56,934 nucleotides of DNA from Acidobacteriota bacterium. GTDB lineage: Bacteria > Actinomycetota > Acidimicrobiia > Spongiisociales > ZC4RG35. The stretch lies in contig SMXW01000081.1 in NCBI GenBank assembly GCA_004356805.1, forward strand, positions 1-56,934, written 5' to 3'. Position numbers and translations under genes: made by a program. The notes under the pieces are model-generated. The model searched no databases. It was given only the letters and a program-made list of their open reading frames with translations, and was not told the origin of the DNA. This document shows positions 31,691 to 41,102 of the stretch, piece by piece (positions within the stretch are counted from its first letter, which is position 1; each line of letters starts with the position of its first letter).

Positions 31691-33001
31691 ATGACGCATT
31701 CGGTAATCGATCTGATCGAGACAAAACGCGATGGGGGTGTTCTCTCGTCTAACGCCATCGAATGGCTCATCGGCGCATATACCGATGGCAGCGTGCCGGA
31801 CTACCAGATGTCCGCAATGGCGATGGCGATCCTGCTGAACGGGATGAACAACGAGGAACTTGCCGCCTGGACCGAGGCAATGCTCCATTCCGGCGAGGTG
31901 ATGGATTTCTCCGATATCGCCGCTGCCAAGATCGACAAGCACTCCACCGGGGGTGTAGGTGACAAGATCTCGATACCCCTGGTACCGCTGGTGGCCGCAT
32001 GTGGGATCTATGTGCCAATGATTTCGGGGCGGGGTTTGGGTCATACCGGGGGGACCCTCGACAAACTGGAATCGATCCCGGGCTTCACCACTGGTCTGGA
32101 CCCGGACAGCTTCCGGAGGGTCCTCGTCGAACACGGTCTGGTCCTTGCTGGAGCGTCCGAAACGATGATCCCAGCGGACCGCAAGCTCTATGCCTTGCGA
32201 AACGCCACCGGCACCGTCCCCTCGATTCCGTTGATTTCCAGCTCGATCATGTCGAAGAAGCTGGCCGAAGGTCTCGACGGCCTCCTCCTCGACGTCAAGA
32301 CGGGCTCGGGTGCGACCATAAAAGACCTCGATCGCTCTCGGGCGCTGGCGCAAACGATGGTTGGGATCGGTGCATCCCACGGGGTCAACACCGTCGCCTT
32401 CCTGACTTCGATGGAACAGCCACTCGGAGACGAGGTGGGCAACGCCAACGAGATCAAAGAGTCGATCGACGTTCTCAGAGGCGAGGGTCCAGACGATGTG
32501 ACCGAACTCACCATGGTCTTCGGCGAGACCATGCTGGGGTTGGCCGGCATCGACGGAGGCCGCGAACAACTCGAGGAAGCAATCGAGTCCGGGGCGGCTC
32601 TTCAGAAGCTCATCGACGTAACCGTGGCTCATGGTGGGGACCCCTCGGTCGTCGAAGACCCAACTCTGCTCGTCAGGGCACCACACGAGGCTGTCATAGA
32701 TGCTCCTCATGACGGCTATGTGACACGCTGCGACGCCTTGACCATCGGCGTCAGCGCGACTCGGCTCGGAGCCGGGCGTGAGCGCAAGGATGACATCGTC
32801 GACCCCGGTGTCGGGATCACCCTCAAAGCAAAGCTCGGGGACCACGTCGCCAAGGGAGATCCGCTCGCCATCGTCCGCTATGGCGACCAATCGAAATGGG
32901 ATGCCCAACGCGACAACCTCTCTTCGGCTTGGACAATTTCCGACCAACCGATGGTGCCGCCAGATCTGATCATCGAAAAAGTCGACGTCACCACGATTTG
33001 A
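31691..33001 (+). CDS. pdp: pyrimidine-nucleoside (thymidine) phosphorylase
   Basis: Splits thymidine, uridine or deoxyuridine with phosphate. The phosphorylase signature is SGRGLGHTGGTLDKLE, preceded by the phosphate site KIDKHSTGGVGDK; SSSIMSKKLAEGLDGLLLDVKTGSGA carries substrate contacts. The C-terminal domain (TRLGAGRERKDDIVDPGVG) is the usual beta-hammerhead. It is 436 aa, close to Bacillus Pdp and E. coli DeoA. Start chosen at ATG 31691 because a -10 box lies 6 nt upstream. With upp and cdd it forms a salvage set for pyrimidines. Thymidine and uridine specificity cannot be separated by eye. Confidence 0.94.
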   Translation: MTHSVIDLIETKRDGGVLSSNAIEWLIGAYTDGSVPDYQMSAMAMAILLNGMNNEELAAWTEAMLHSGEVMDFSDIAAAKIDKHSTGGVGDKISIPLVPLVAACGIYVPMISGRGLGHTGGTLDKLESIPGFTTGLDPDSFRRVLVEHGLVLAGASETMIPADRKLYALRNATGTVPSIPLISSSIMSKKLAEGLDGLLLDVKTGSGATIKDLDRSRALAQTMVGIGASHGVNTVAFLTSMEQPLGDEVGNANEIKESIDVLRGEGPDDVTELTMVFGETMLGLAGIDGGREQLEEAIESGAALQKLIDVTVAHGGDPSVVEDPTLLVRAPHEAVIDAPHDGYVTRCDALTIGVSATRLGAGRERKDDIVDPGVGITLKAKLGDHVAKGDPLAIVRYGDQSKWDAQRDNLSSAWTISDQPMVPPDLIIEKVDVTTI

Positions 33002-33007
33002 GCGCGG

Positions 33008-33034
33008 TTGAAAAGCGCGGACGGCAGTTACCAT
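33008..33034 (+). promoter_or_regulatory. promoter of etfBA
   Basis: TTGAAA at 33008-33013 and TACCAT at 33029-33034, spaced 15 bp. An AAGGAG follows before ATG 33068, so unlike many neighbours this message has a leader with a normal ribosome binding site. The weak CGCG repeats around 33004-33020 may form a hairpin but have no T-run. Confidence 0.45.
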
Positions 33035-33067
33035 CGCCGCCGAAATCGAAACAAGGAGCAATGAAGA

Positions 33068-33826
33068 ATGAAAGTCGTCGTCTGTGTCAAGCAGATCCCC
33101 GATCCCGCCACCGCTTACACACTCGAAGAGGGCACCCACTGGTTGACACGCCCTGACGACCAGATCCTCGATGACACCGACCGCTACGGAGTGGAAATGG
33201 GTCTTCAGCTGGCCCAGGCCAGCGAGGGCACGGTCACATTGGTGAGCATGGGACCGGCCGGCAACGCCCAGGGGATACGCCAGGCCCTGGCCATGGGTGC
33301 CGACAAGGCGATCATCATCGAGGATGGCGATCTCCGTGGCGCCGACGCCCTGACAACTTCGAGGGTTCTCGCTGCTGCCATCGAAAGGGAGGGCTTTGAC
33401 CTGGTCATCGCCGGGACCGAGTCCACAGACGGATATTCGGGCGTCATTCCTCAAATGCTCGCTGAGCACCTCGGCACTCCCGCACTCACCTATGCGAAAC
33501 ACGTCGACATCGGCGACGGGACGGTAACCATCAACCGCCAGACCAACGACGGCTACGACGTTGTCACAGCCGATCTTCCTGCTGTGGTATCGGTGACGGC
33601 CGGCGCAGTGGAGCCTCGCTATCCCACGTTCAAAGGGATCATGGACGCCAAGAAGAAGCCGGTGGAGCATCTAACCCTCACCGACCTCGGCGTTGAGACA
33701 TCGGCCGACCAAAAGGTGGTCTCGATTTCCGATGCGCCTGAGCGAGCGGCTGGTCAGAAGGTTGAAGACGACGGTGAGGCCTACCAGGCCATCGTCGGCC
33801 TCCTCGAAGAGAGGAAGGTGATCTGA
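33068..33826 (+). CDS. etfB: electron transfer flavoprotein, beta subunit
   Basis: Forms with EtfA the FAD- and AMP-containing carrier that moves electrons from acyl-CoA dehydrogenases to the quinone pool. The family start MKVVVCVKQIPDPAT is present, with EMGLQLAQASEGTVTLVSMGP, the ALAMGADKAIII segment, and the C-terminal signature VVSVTAGAVEPRYPTFKGIMDA that contacts the partner. At 252 aa it is normal. An AAGGAG precedes ATG 33068. etfA follows after 1 nt. Confidence 0.96.
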   Translation: MKVVVCVKQIPDPATAYTLEEGTHWLTRPDDQILDDTDRYGVEMGLQLAQASEGTVTLVSMGPAGNAQGIRQALAMGADKAIIIEDGDLRGADALTTSRVLAAAIEREGFDLVIAGTESTDGYSGVIPQMLAEHLGTPALTYAKHVDIGDGTVTINRQTNDGYDVVTADLPAVVSVTAGAVEPRYPTFKGIMDAKKKPVEHLTLTDLGVETSADQKVVSISDAPERAAGQKVEDDGEAYQAIVGLLEERKVI

Positions 33827-33827
33827 G

Positions 33828-34775
33828 ATGGCGTCAGTGTGGGTATTCATCGAAGAAGTCGACGAGGCGCCGTCGGTCCTGGGACTGGAGCTTCTGGCCA
33901 AGGCCAGAACGGTCGGCGATGTCACCGCTGTCTACCTCGGGACAGGGAGCGACGAGGCATTCGCCGTCCTAGGCGAGCATGGGGCAAGCTCGGTGCTACA
34001 CGCAGACCCCGGCGACCGGCTCCCGTCGGGACCACTGGCCGCGGCTCTTGCCGACCGGATGACCGCCGAGTCACCCGAGATGGTCTTGTTTGGCCAGGCC
34101 TACACCGACCGGGACGTCGCCGGACGTCTTGCCGCTCGACTCGACGTCGGAGTTCTATCCAATGCTTCTGACGTCCGTCTGACGGACGAAGGTGTGGAAA
34201 CGGACCACGAGATCTTTGGTGGAAGCCAGGTTGCTACCGCATCGTCATCGAATGGGCCGTTCCTCGTGCTCATTCGTCCCAAGTCGTTCCCCGCGGAGCC
34301 GATAGGCGGTGGTGCCCCTTCGGTTGTCACTCTCGAGCTTCCCGAAGTCGATGGCTCGGAGGCGAGGATTCTCGAGTCACACGTCGAAGAGCGCGAGGGG
34401 CCGCAACTAGGTGACGCCACCGTCGTTGTATCCGGGGGACGCGGTCTTGGTTCGGCCGAGGCGTACGATCTGGTCGAGAGACTCGCCAAGCCGTTGGGAG
34501 CCGCAACCGGGGCCACACGGGCCATCGTCGACGCCGGCTGGGTCCCTTATGCGAAGCAGGTGGGGCAGACGGGCAAGACGGTCAAGCCCAATGTCTACAT
34601 CGCTGTCGGTATCTCGGGCGCCATGCAGCACCTTGTCGGCATGAAGGACGCCGGAACCATCATCGCCATCAACACGGACCCCGATGCTCCCATTTTCTCG
34701 GTTGCCGACCTTGGGATTGTCGGTGATGTCCACAAGGTGCTTCCTCAGTTGATCGAGGCGCTGGAAAACCGCTGA
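33828..34775 (+). CDS. etfA: electron transfer flavoprotein, alpha subunit
   Basis: FAD-binding partner of EtfB. The C-terminal FAD domain has [59 protein letters not shown] and [20 protein letters not shown], all canonical. The length of 315 aa is typical of the housekeeping type, not the longer FixB form. It lies in an operon with etfB. A DUF3052 gene starts 12 nt after its stop. Confidence 0.96.
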   Translation: MASVWVFIEEVDEAPSVLGLELLAKARTVGDVTAVYLGTGSDEAFAVLGEHGASSVLHADPGDRLPSGPLAAALADRMTAESPEMVLFGQAYTDRDVAGRLAARLDVGVLSNASDVRLTDEGVETDHEIFGGSQVATASSSNGPFLVLIRPKSFPAEPIGGGAPSVVTLELPEVDGSEARILESHVEEREGPQLGDATVVVSGGRGLGSAEAYDLVERLAKPLGAATGATRAIVDAGWVPYAKQVGQTGKTVKPNVYIAVGISGAMQHLVGMKDAGTIIAINTDPDAPIFSVADLGIVGDVHKVLPQLIEALENR

Positions 34776-34787
34776 CACCGCTGACCG

Positions 34788-35231
34788 ATGACTGGATACA
34801 GCGGGACTCCGCTTCACAAGAAGCTGGGTATCGAAGAAGATATGACAGTGGGGATCTTGGGCGCACCCGATGGTTTCGAAGTGTTGCTCGGGGTACTGCC
34901 GAATGGCGTCGAGTTTCATGATGGCCTCATGCCCTCGAACATGTTCATTGTCTTTTCGCGCCTCTCTAGCGAAATGGAGAGCGGGTTCCACTCGGCCATG
35001 GCCTCCATCCCTGCCGATGGAGCGATCTGGGTTGCCTGGCCCAAAAAGGCCTCGGGAGTCGAAACTGACCTGACGGAGGACACGATGCGTGAACTCTTCC
35101 TGCCCACGGGCATGATCGACAACAAGGTCTGCGCCATCGACGAGACTTGGAGCGGTCTCCGCTTCGTGGTCAGAAAAGAGAACCGGGCAGAGTGGAAAGC
35201 GGCCTCTCCCAATAGTCGGAAACCGGCGTAA
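34788..35231 (+). CDS. DUF3052 family protein
   Basis: A 147-aa protein beginning TGYSGTPLHKKLGI, the hallmark of the DUF3052 family, with IWVAWPKKASG and MIDNKVCAIDETWSGLRFVVRKEN in the middle and end. The family is widespread in actinobacteria and others; its function is not established. It follows etfA by 12 nt and may be cotranscribed. No catalytic or metal-binding pattern stands out. Confidence 0.88.
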   Translation: MTGYSGTPLHKKLGIEEDMTVGILGAPDGFEVLLGVLPNGVEFHDGLMPSNMFIVFSRLSSEMESGFHSAMASIPADGAIWVAWPKKASGVETDLTEDTMRELFLPTGMIDNKVCAIDETWSGLRFVVRKENRAEWKAASPNSRKPA

Positions 35232-35234
35232 ACT
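35229..35234 (+). promoter_or_regulatory. -10 box of the lamin-tail-like lipoprotein gene (leaderless type)
   Basis: TAAACT, 6 nt before ATG 35241. It overlaps the stop codon of the DUF3052 gene. Confidence 0.48.
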
Positions 35235-35240
35235 CTCCCA

Positions 35241-35912
35241 ATGCGAGTTCAAGCCACCCTCGCCGCGCTGATTCTCGTGGTTGCTGCCTGCGGCACAGCC
35301 AGTGAGACAACCACTACCGCCGAGTCAGCACCCACAACCACGATCAGACCCGATCCAACGACTAGCACTCTTGGGACAACGAGTAGCACTCCTGCGACCA
35401 CGACGACCCCCGCTGCGGAACCGACCACTTCGGCGCCTTCCCTTTCCGGTGCCCATTTTGTCCTCACCAGCATCTCTCTCGGAGATGGAGGAATGATCGT
35501 CATCACCAACGTCGGTGATGCCACCGGCAACCTCGCCGGGCACTTCCTCTGCCAACGGCCTGCCTACTTCGGGATCCCTGATGTGGAGGTGGCCCCGGGC
35601 CAGTCTGTAGCCATCAGCACCGGAGGAACCGTGTTCCAACCCCCGCCCGACGCGATCACCATCGACCAGATCGCCACCATCGGCACACTCAGCCCCAGTG
35701 ATGGGGAAGTCGCCTTGTACAATTCGGGGAACTTCGGCTCGTCGACCGACATTCTCAGCTACGTGGAGTGGGGCAGTTCTGGACACGGCCGCAGCTCGGT
35801 GGCAGTTGAGGCCGGAATCTGGAGCGGCTTCGTTCAGACGGGTGATGACAGCGTCGCTCTTTCCGCAAATACCACGCCTGCCACAGAAGCTGCCCACTGG
35901 GACGTTGGTTGA
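35241..35912 (+). CDS. secreted lipoprotein with a lamin-tail-like beta domain
   Basis: 223-aa predicted lipoprotein. The signal peptide (residues 1-16) ends in the lipobox LVVAAC and is followed by a long Thr/Pro/Ser linker up to about residue 68, suitable for crossing the cell wall. The C-terminal domain (FVLTSISLGDGGMIVITNVG, HFLCQRPAYFGIPDVEVAPGQSVAI, then DGEVALYNSGNF and DILSYVEWG) resembles a lamin-tail-type immunoglobulin fold. The function is unknown. Its 3' end faces cdd with only 3 bases between the two stops. Confidence 0.8.
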   Translation: MRVQATLAALILVVAACGTASETTTTAESAPTTTIRPDPTTSTLGTTSSTPATTTTPAAEPTTSAPSLSGAHFVLTSISLGDGGMIVITNVGDATGNLAGHFLCQRPAYFGIPDVEVAPGQSVAISTGGTVFQPPPDAITIDQIATIGTLSPSDGEVALYNSGNFGSSTDILSYVEWGSSGHGRSSVAVEAGIWSGFVQTGDDSVALSANTTPATEAAHWDVG

Positions 35913-35915
35913 AGG

Positions 35916-36305
35916 TCAGAGATTGAATCGGTGAGGCAACAGCTCGTCGAGAGTGTGCTCCCTGACGATTGATCCCTCCCCAGCGGTCACGATCACCTTC
36001 CCGACGTCGAATTCCGCCATTTCCTGACGGCAGCGTCCGCACGGGTAGGCCCCTTCGATGTCGTCTGCGTCGATACAGGCGACCGCCAGGGTGGCGATCT
36101 TTCGGACCCCCGAGGAGACGGCCGTGTTGATCGCTGTGGACTCCGCGCACGAGGAGACCGGGTAGGCGGCATTCTCGATGTTGGCGCCCGTGAAGACCTC
36201 TCCATCCTCGCTGACCACAACGGCTCCAACCCGGAAGTGCGAGTACGGGGAGTATGAGCCCTCAGCAGCCTCTCGGGCGGCCACGGCAAGTTCATCGGTG
36301 TTCAC
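35916..36305 (-). CDS. cdd: cytidine deaminase
   Basis: Deaminates cytidine and deoxycytidine. The zinc site is formed by SSCAESTAI, where the cysteine binds zinc and the glutamate is catalytic, and PCGRCRQ with two more cysteines. The substrate-binding SPYSHFRVGAVV and NIENAAYPVS segments are intact. At 129 aa it is a typical tetrameric, short-type enzyme. The start overlaps the ftsY stop by 4 nt, placing it at the end of the smc-ftsY-cdd unit. Serine instead of the usual arginine in CAE(S/R)T is a minor variation. Confidence 0.95.
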   Translation of the reverse strand: MNTDELAVAAREAAEGSYSPYSHFRVGAVVVSEDGEVFTGANIENAAYPVSSCAESTAINTAVSSGVRKIATLAVACIDADDIEGAYPCGRCRQEMAEFDVGKVIVTAGEGSIVREHTLDELLPHRFNL

Positions 36306-37279
36306 GATTCCTCGAGCAAAGCATCAACAAAGACATCCGGGTCGAATACCACCAGGTCGTCCAATCCTTCTCCCACCCCTATGAGCTTCACCGGAACGCC
36401 CAGACCCTTCTCCACGGCGATGATGATGCCGCCTCGAGCTGTGCCATCCAGTTTTGTCAGGATGATGCCAGTAACGGGTACCGTCTCGGCGAACTCACGT
36501 ACCTGAACCAGACCGTTCTGGCCCGCAGTTGCATCCAAGACCAAGAGCACCTCATCGACGCCTCCGTCCCCAGCTGCGACACGGTGGATCTTGCCCAACT
36601 CCGCCATCAGGTTTTTCTTCCCGTGGAGCCGGCCTCCGGTATCGATGATCACGACATCGATCCCTTTCGCTCGAGCTGAAGCGAGTGTGTCGAAGGCAAC
36701 AGAGGCAGGGTCACCGCCAACCTGGCCTCCCACCACTTCGACTTCAACGCGGTCTCCCCAGGTCTGAAGTTGCTCCCCTGCGGCCGCCCGGTAGGTGTCC
36801 GCTGCCCCGAGAATCACCGTCTTACCCTCGTCCTTGAGGCGTTTGGCGAGTTTGGCGACCGTCGTTGTCTTCCCCGTGCCGTTGACTCCGACCACCAGCC
36901 ACACAGAGGGCTGACTCCTCGTGACCAAAGTGCGTTCTCCATTGCCCAACTCTCCCCGGAGTTGTGACGACAGCGCCGCCCTCGCCTCATCGGCAGTCTC
37001 TGGCTTGGTGGAACGAACACCATCCACGATGCGCGTGGTTGCTTCAACGCCGACATCCGCAGCGAGGAGGGCCTCCTCGATCTCGCCCCAGGTGGATATG
37101 TCGATTCCTGAACCCCACGCTTTGCGGAGAGCCACCCCAAGAGCGTCCGCCGTCCTCGCCAGTCTGTTCCGCTCAGAACCGGAAACCTTGCCTTCACGTC
37201 TCCGGCGAGCCAGCAACAGCCCGATGAGCATCACGATCGCAGCGATGATCACCAGCGCGGCGAGTGTCGAGTTATCCAT
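36302..37279 (-). CDS. ftsY: signal recognition particle receptor FtsY
   Basis: Membrane-associated GTPase that receives Ffh-ribosome complexes. An N-terminal hydrophobic helix (about residues 5-24) acts as membrane anchor; the acidic A domain of E. coli is absent. The NG domain has GVNGTGKTTTVAKLA, DTYRAAAGEQLQTW, DTGGRLHGKKNLM (usually DTAGR) and TKLDGTARGG. The length of 325 aa is normal for actinobacteria. It follows smc directly and overlaps cdd. Confidence 0.96.
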   Translation of the reverse strand: MDNSTLAALVIIAAIVMLIGLLLARRRREGKVSGSERNRLARTADALGVALRKAWGSGIDISTWGEIEEALLAADVGVEATTRIVDGVRSTKPETADEARAALSSQLRGELGNGERTLVTRSQPSVWLVVGVNGTGKTTTVAKLAKRLKDEGKTVILGAADTYRAAAGEQLQTWGDRVEVEVVGGQVGGDPASVAFDTLASARAKGIDVVIIDTGGRLHGKKNLMAELGKIHRVAAGDGGVDEVLLVLDATAGQNGLVQVREFAETVPVTGIILTKLDGTARGGIIIAVEKGLGVPVKLIGVGEGLDDLVVFDPDVFVDALLEES

Positions 37280-37292
37280 TCGGAGCTGGAAT

Positions 37293-40200
37293 CTACGCCA
37301 CCTGTTCGGAGACGACGATCGTCATGTCCTTTCGGATCGCCTGGGACGAACCACCGGGCTCCATCGTCACTCCGTAAAGGACATCGGCAGCCTCCATCGT
37401 CTGCTGCTGGTGAGTCACGATGAGAAGCTGGGCCCTCTGTTTGAATTCGTCGACGACACGGAGAAAGCGGCGCAGGTTGGTGGCGTCGAGGGCAGCCTCT
37501 ACTTCGTCCAGGACATAGAAAGGGCTTGGTCGGGCTTCAAACACTGCAAAGAGGAACGCCAGGGCTGCCAGGCTCCGCTCGCCCCCGGAGAGCAGGGTCA
37601 TCTGGCTGACCTTCTTCCCCAGCGGTTGAGCATCGATCACCACACCTGACTGGGTGTCGTCCGGGTCAATCACCCGAAGCTGGCCGCGGCCACCGGGAAA
37701 GAGGACACCGAAGTACCGCTCGTAGGCTTCAGCCACCTCGCTGAAAGCAGCCTGGAAACGCAGCTCGATCTCTTCTTCCAGGGCCGTGATGACTTTTCGG
37801 AGCTCGGACCGGGATGACTCGATGTCGCTCATCTGGTCGGACAGGAAGGTGTGACGCTCGTCCAACTCACGGAACTCCTCGGCGGCAAGAGGGTTGATCG
37901 GCCCAAGACGGCTCAGCTGCGCTCTTCTCGACTCGAGGAGTTCCTCGAAATTGGTGTCCTCCGGCCGTTCGGGTCGTGGGGCGCCCATTGCCGCATCGAC
38001 ATCGGAATCGGCATCACGGCGAATCGACTCGACAACAGCCTCTCGATGGAGACGAAGCTCCGCGATTCGAACGTCGAGCTCGGCGCTTCGCTCCCGAGCA
38101 TTGCTGATCGCCGTCAGCAGCGAGTCGTGCTCGTCGCGAACGGCTCCCAGGTCTGCAAGGACGCCCTCGTTCTCAATTCGTAGACGAGTTTGGCGGTCCC
38201 TGAGTTCCTCGATACTCAGCTTGAGCACCGACACGGCACGTTGGGCGAAGTTCTCCACTGTGGCAAGTCTGTCCTGATCGGCTTCCGATCCATAGCCGGG
38301 CTCGAGACGCTGGACTTCAACATCGATACGAGCCAATCGCTCTTGAAGAAGACGCTCGCGCTCAACGATGCTCCGAAGTTTTCCTGTGGCATCCTGCCAC
38401 TCGGAACGGGCCACCTCGCGATCAGCAGCAAGCTGGAGACGCCGCGCCTCCAACTCATCCCAAACCCTCATTTGCTCCCCCTCTTCGCCTTCAAGGGCCT
38501 GGAGACGGGATCTCAACTCCGTGATCTGACGTTGGCCTTGGTCAATCGAATCGGTCAAGGCAGCCTTTCGCTCCTCCAACCTGGCCTGTTCTTCCTCAAT
38601 TGAGTCGACCGATTTCTGAAGTCTCCACATGGCTTCGGATCGTCCGGCCAATCCGGCTTCGGCCGACTCGAGACGCTCGAGCGCTGCCATTTCCACCTGG
38701 CGGCTGGCATCAAGGTCATGCCGCGCGGCAGCGTAAATCGACTCGGCACGAGCCAGGGCGGTTGATGATTTTTCAAGTGCGACCTCTGCCGTCTCCAACA
38801 TCGCCACTCCGGCACCGTCAGGATTGGCAATGTGCACACCAGAAACTGAGATGAGATCGCCCTCCGGGGTCACGGCACGGAGTGCCGGGTACTTGGCGAT
38901 CAGATCCCATCCGCTCACCCAACCCTCAACAAGGACAACATCACCCAGGAGACGGGTGGCAAGACCCTGATGGGCACGAGGCCCGAGCCGGCTGATCAGT
39001 GCCTCGACGCCAAGGTTCTTCGCGACTTCCTTGGCGGGCGCAGAGCCTTCAGACATGGCGGAGACCACTGAAACAGAGCCTCCGCCGGAGCCCTTCACAC
39101 TCTCCACAATGTTGCGAACAGCATCAACATCCTCAAACGCAACCGCAGTCACCCAACGACCCAAGGCTGTGTCGACAGCAGCCTCCATCCCCTCGGGGAT
39201 GTCAAGCTGGGAGATCAAGGTTCCCACCACTCCTTTCGCCCCTTCGACCAATTGCCGCGCCTCGGCGTCGTAACCGCCTTCGATGCCAGCCTTGATCGCT
39301 TCCACCCGAGCGTCTGCCGAGGCCACTGCCAGACGACTCGTCGCCCTGGTCTCTTCGGATGTCGACCATGCCTCTTGGTCTGTTGCGCGCTGAGCTGAGG
39401 CGTCGTCATATACCACCTGAATCGTGAAGATCTCCTCGTCGATCTTCTTGATCTCTCCATTGATTCGATCTACCTCCGCGGTCTCGTCGCGTCTCTGTGA
39501 GGCGAGTACTTCGAGCCGGTGAGTGATCCCAACCCGCTCGCGATCATCGCGAATCTGGGCCGAATCCAGAGAACCGAGCTCTCCCTGCGCAGCGGCGAGG
39601 GCTCCCTCAGGTGAAAGAGCGTTCTGCGTGGCAACGGCTCGTTCTTCGTCTTCAAGCCAACGGAACCTTCTCTCGGCCGTATCGGCTACCAACATCGCAT
39701 CTCGGCGATCCCCGTCGATGGAATGAATCTCTTCGCTGATAGCCTTTTTCTCGTTCTCGAGGTCGCCGAGCCGCTCCACCGCAGCCTCACGTCGTCCGCT
39801 GACGGCGCGATTACGCTCATGGGCAACGGAGGCAACACGTCGAAGACGCTCAACAGTCGTTTCCAGCGTCGCAGCTGCCGAGGTTTCACGATCGAGGTCG
39901 ACCCCCACCTGCTTGGCCCTTTCTGTAAGCGCGGCAAGCCGGGTAGATAGATCCTCGACCTCGCGCCGATCGACGTCGAGGGTTTCGTGAAGCCGGGACT
40001 TCTCTGACGTCGCGACCGTGAGATCTCGATCGTGTCTAGCGAGAGCCTTGCCACCGAGATAGAGACCGAGAGCCGTCACTTCGCTCTTCAGGCCGTCGTA
40101 TCGCTCGGCGGCCCGCGCCTGACGACGGAGCGGGCGCATCTGGCGTCCAATCTCACCAAGAAGGTCATGAAGACGATCAAGATCCTCATCGGTTCTCTCC

Positions 40201-40742
40201 AGCCGTCGTTCGGAGCGTTCTTTTCGCCGACGATGCTTGAGGATTCCGGCCGCCTCCTCGATAACCGCACGGTGCTCCTCGGGTGAGGCGTTGAGCACGG
40301 TGCCAATCTCGCCCTGGCCGATGATCACATGCTGGTGACGTCCGACGCCGGAGTCGGAGAGCAAATCCTGGATGTCGAGAAGACGACAGTTGACACCGTT
40401 GAGCTCGTAGTCACTCGAGCCATCCCGGTAGAGCCGCCGGGTGATCGAGATCTCATCAAGATCGAGGCCAATCATGCGCTCGGCGTTATCAACCACAAGG
40501 GTCACCTCTGCCTTGCCCAGCGAAGGACGGGTGGCGGTGCCGGCGAAGATGAGATCCTCCATCTTCTCCGTGCGGAGTGTCTTGGTTGACTGAGTGCCCA
40601 GAACCCAGGACAAAGCGTCGACAAGATTGGATTTACCCACGCCGTTGGGACCGACTACAACCGTCACGCCCGGGCGGAACTCGAGACGCGTGCTGTCGGC
40701 GAACGACTTGAAACCCGTGAGTTTTAGTGACTTCAGATACAC
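37293..40742 (-). CDS. smc: chromosome segregation protein SMC
   Basis: Structural-maintenance-of-chromosomes ATPase that organises and separates the chromosome. The N-terminal head shows FKSFADSTRLEF and Walker A GPNGVGKSNLVDA (residues 31-43). Two long coiled coils flank a hinge (about residues 480-640, with AVDTALGRWVTAVAFEDVDA). The C-terminal head has the signature LLSGGERSLAALAFLFAVF and Walker B FYVLDEVEAALD. At 1149 aa it is full size. The start is GTG 40742, giving MYLKSLKLTGF. It leads smc-ftsY-cdd. Confidence 0.97.
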   Translation of the reverse strand: MYLKSLKLTGFKSFADSTRLEFRPGVTVVVGPNGVGKSNLVDALSWVLGTQSTKTLRTEKMEDLIFAGTATRPSLGKAEVTLVVDNAERMIGLDLDEISITRRLYRDGSSDYELNGVNCRLLDIQDLLSDSGVGRHQHVIIGQGEIGTVLNASPEEHRAVIEEAAGILKHRRRKERSERRLERTDEDLDRLHDLLGEIGRQMRPLRRQARAAERYDGLKSEVTALGLYLGGKALARHDRDLTVATSEKSRLHETLDVDRREVEDLSTRLAALTERAKQVGVDLDRETSAAATLETTVERLRRVASVAHERNRAVSGRREAAVERLGDLENEKKAISEEIHSIDGDRRDAMLVADTAERRFRWLEDEERAVATQNALSPEGALAAAQGELGSLDSAQIRDDRERVGITHRLEVLASQRRDETAEVDRINGEIKKIDEEIFTIQVVYDDASAQRATDQEAWSTSEETRATSRLAVASADARVEAIKAGIEGGYDAEARQLVEGAKGVVGTLISQLDIPEGMEAAVDTALGRWVTAVAFEDVDAVRNIVESVKGSGGGSVSVVSAMSEGSAPAKEVAKNLGVEALISRLGPRAHQGLATRLLGDVVLVEGWVSGWDLIAKYPALRAVTPEGDLISVSGVHIANPDGAGVAMLETAEVALEKSSTALARAESIYAAARHDLDASRQVEMAALERLESAEAGLAGRSEAMWRLQKSVDSIEEEQARLEERKAALTDSIDQGQRQITELRSRLQALEGEEGEQMRVWDELEARRLQLAADREVARSEWQDATGKLRSIVERERLLQERLARIDVEVQRLEPGYGSEADQDRLATVENFAQRAVSVLKLSIEELRDRQTRLRIENEGVLADLGAVRDEHDSLLTAISNARERSAELDVRIAELRLHREAVVESIRRDADSDVDAAMGAPRPERPEDTNFEELLESRRAQLSRLGPINPLAAEEFRELDERHTFLSDQMSDIESSRSELRKVITALEEEIELRFQAAFSEVAEAYERYFGVLFPGGRGQLRVIDPDDTQSGVVIDAQPLGKKVSQMTLLSGGERSLAALAFLFAVFEARPSPFYVLDEVEAALDATNLRRFLRVVDEFKQRAQLLIVTHQQQTMEAADVLYGVTMEPGGSSQAIRKDMTIVVSEQVA

Positions 40743-40805
40743 AGCTGACTACCTGGCAAATAACACATCTGTGATTGTCCAGTCAGGCTAACGAAAACCA
40801 GTTGC

Positions 40806-41102
40806 TTAGCGGGTTATTGCCACATTCGGATGTATGAAGAAGTCGGTCAGCGTCACATCGGGCTGCGCCGTCTCCGACTCGACTCCATTGACCACTGCCG
40901 TGGATGGGCCGGCCCAGGCCCATGTGATCAGCCGGTCAAGAGCACCGGGCTCCCCCTGAGCAAACAACTCGACTCTCCCGTCTGAGAGATTGCGCACCCA
41001 GCCAGCCAGATCGAGCGATCGGGCAACGCTTCGACACATCTGGCGATATCCGACCTCTTGGACCCGGCCACTCACCCATGCATGGACGGCTCTTTGAGTC
41101 AT
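40806..41102 (-). CDS. acyP: acylphosphatase
   Basis: Small hydrolase of acyl phosphates, 98 aa. The catalytic loop is GRVQEVGYRQ with the essential arginine (usually GRVQGVGFR), and the asparagine lies in GWVRNLSDGRVE. ATG 41102 overlaps the mutM stop by 4 nt; the longer frame upstream is a shadow of mutM. This mutM-acyP-smc order is common in actinobacteria. The physiological role of bacterial acylphosphatase is unclear. Confidence 0.92.
   Translation of the reverse strand: MTQRAVHAWVSGRVQEVGYRQMCRSVARSLDLAGWVRNLSDGRVELFAQGEPGALDRLITWAWAGPSTAVVNGVESETAQPDVTLTDFFIHPNVAITR

Noticed and set aside
33002-33030. Rho-independent terminator after the nucleoside phosphorylase
   Set aside because: The CGCG arms are only 4 bp and no T-run follows. 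The same bases fit the etfBA promoter better.
31628-33670. A 680-codon open frame on the minus strand opposite the nucleoside phosphorylase and etfB
   Set aside because: Both plus-strand genes are unmistakable family members in a consistent operon direction. The opposite frame shows no recognisable domain and is a by-product of codon bias in GC-rich DNA.
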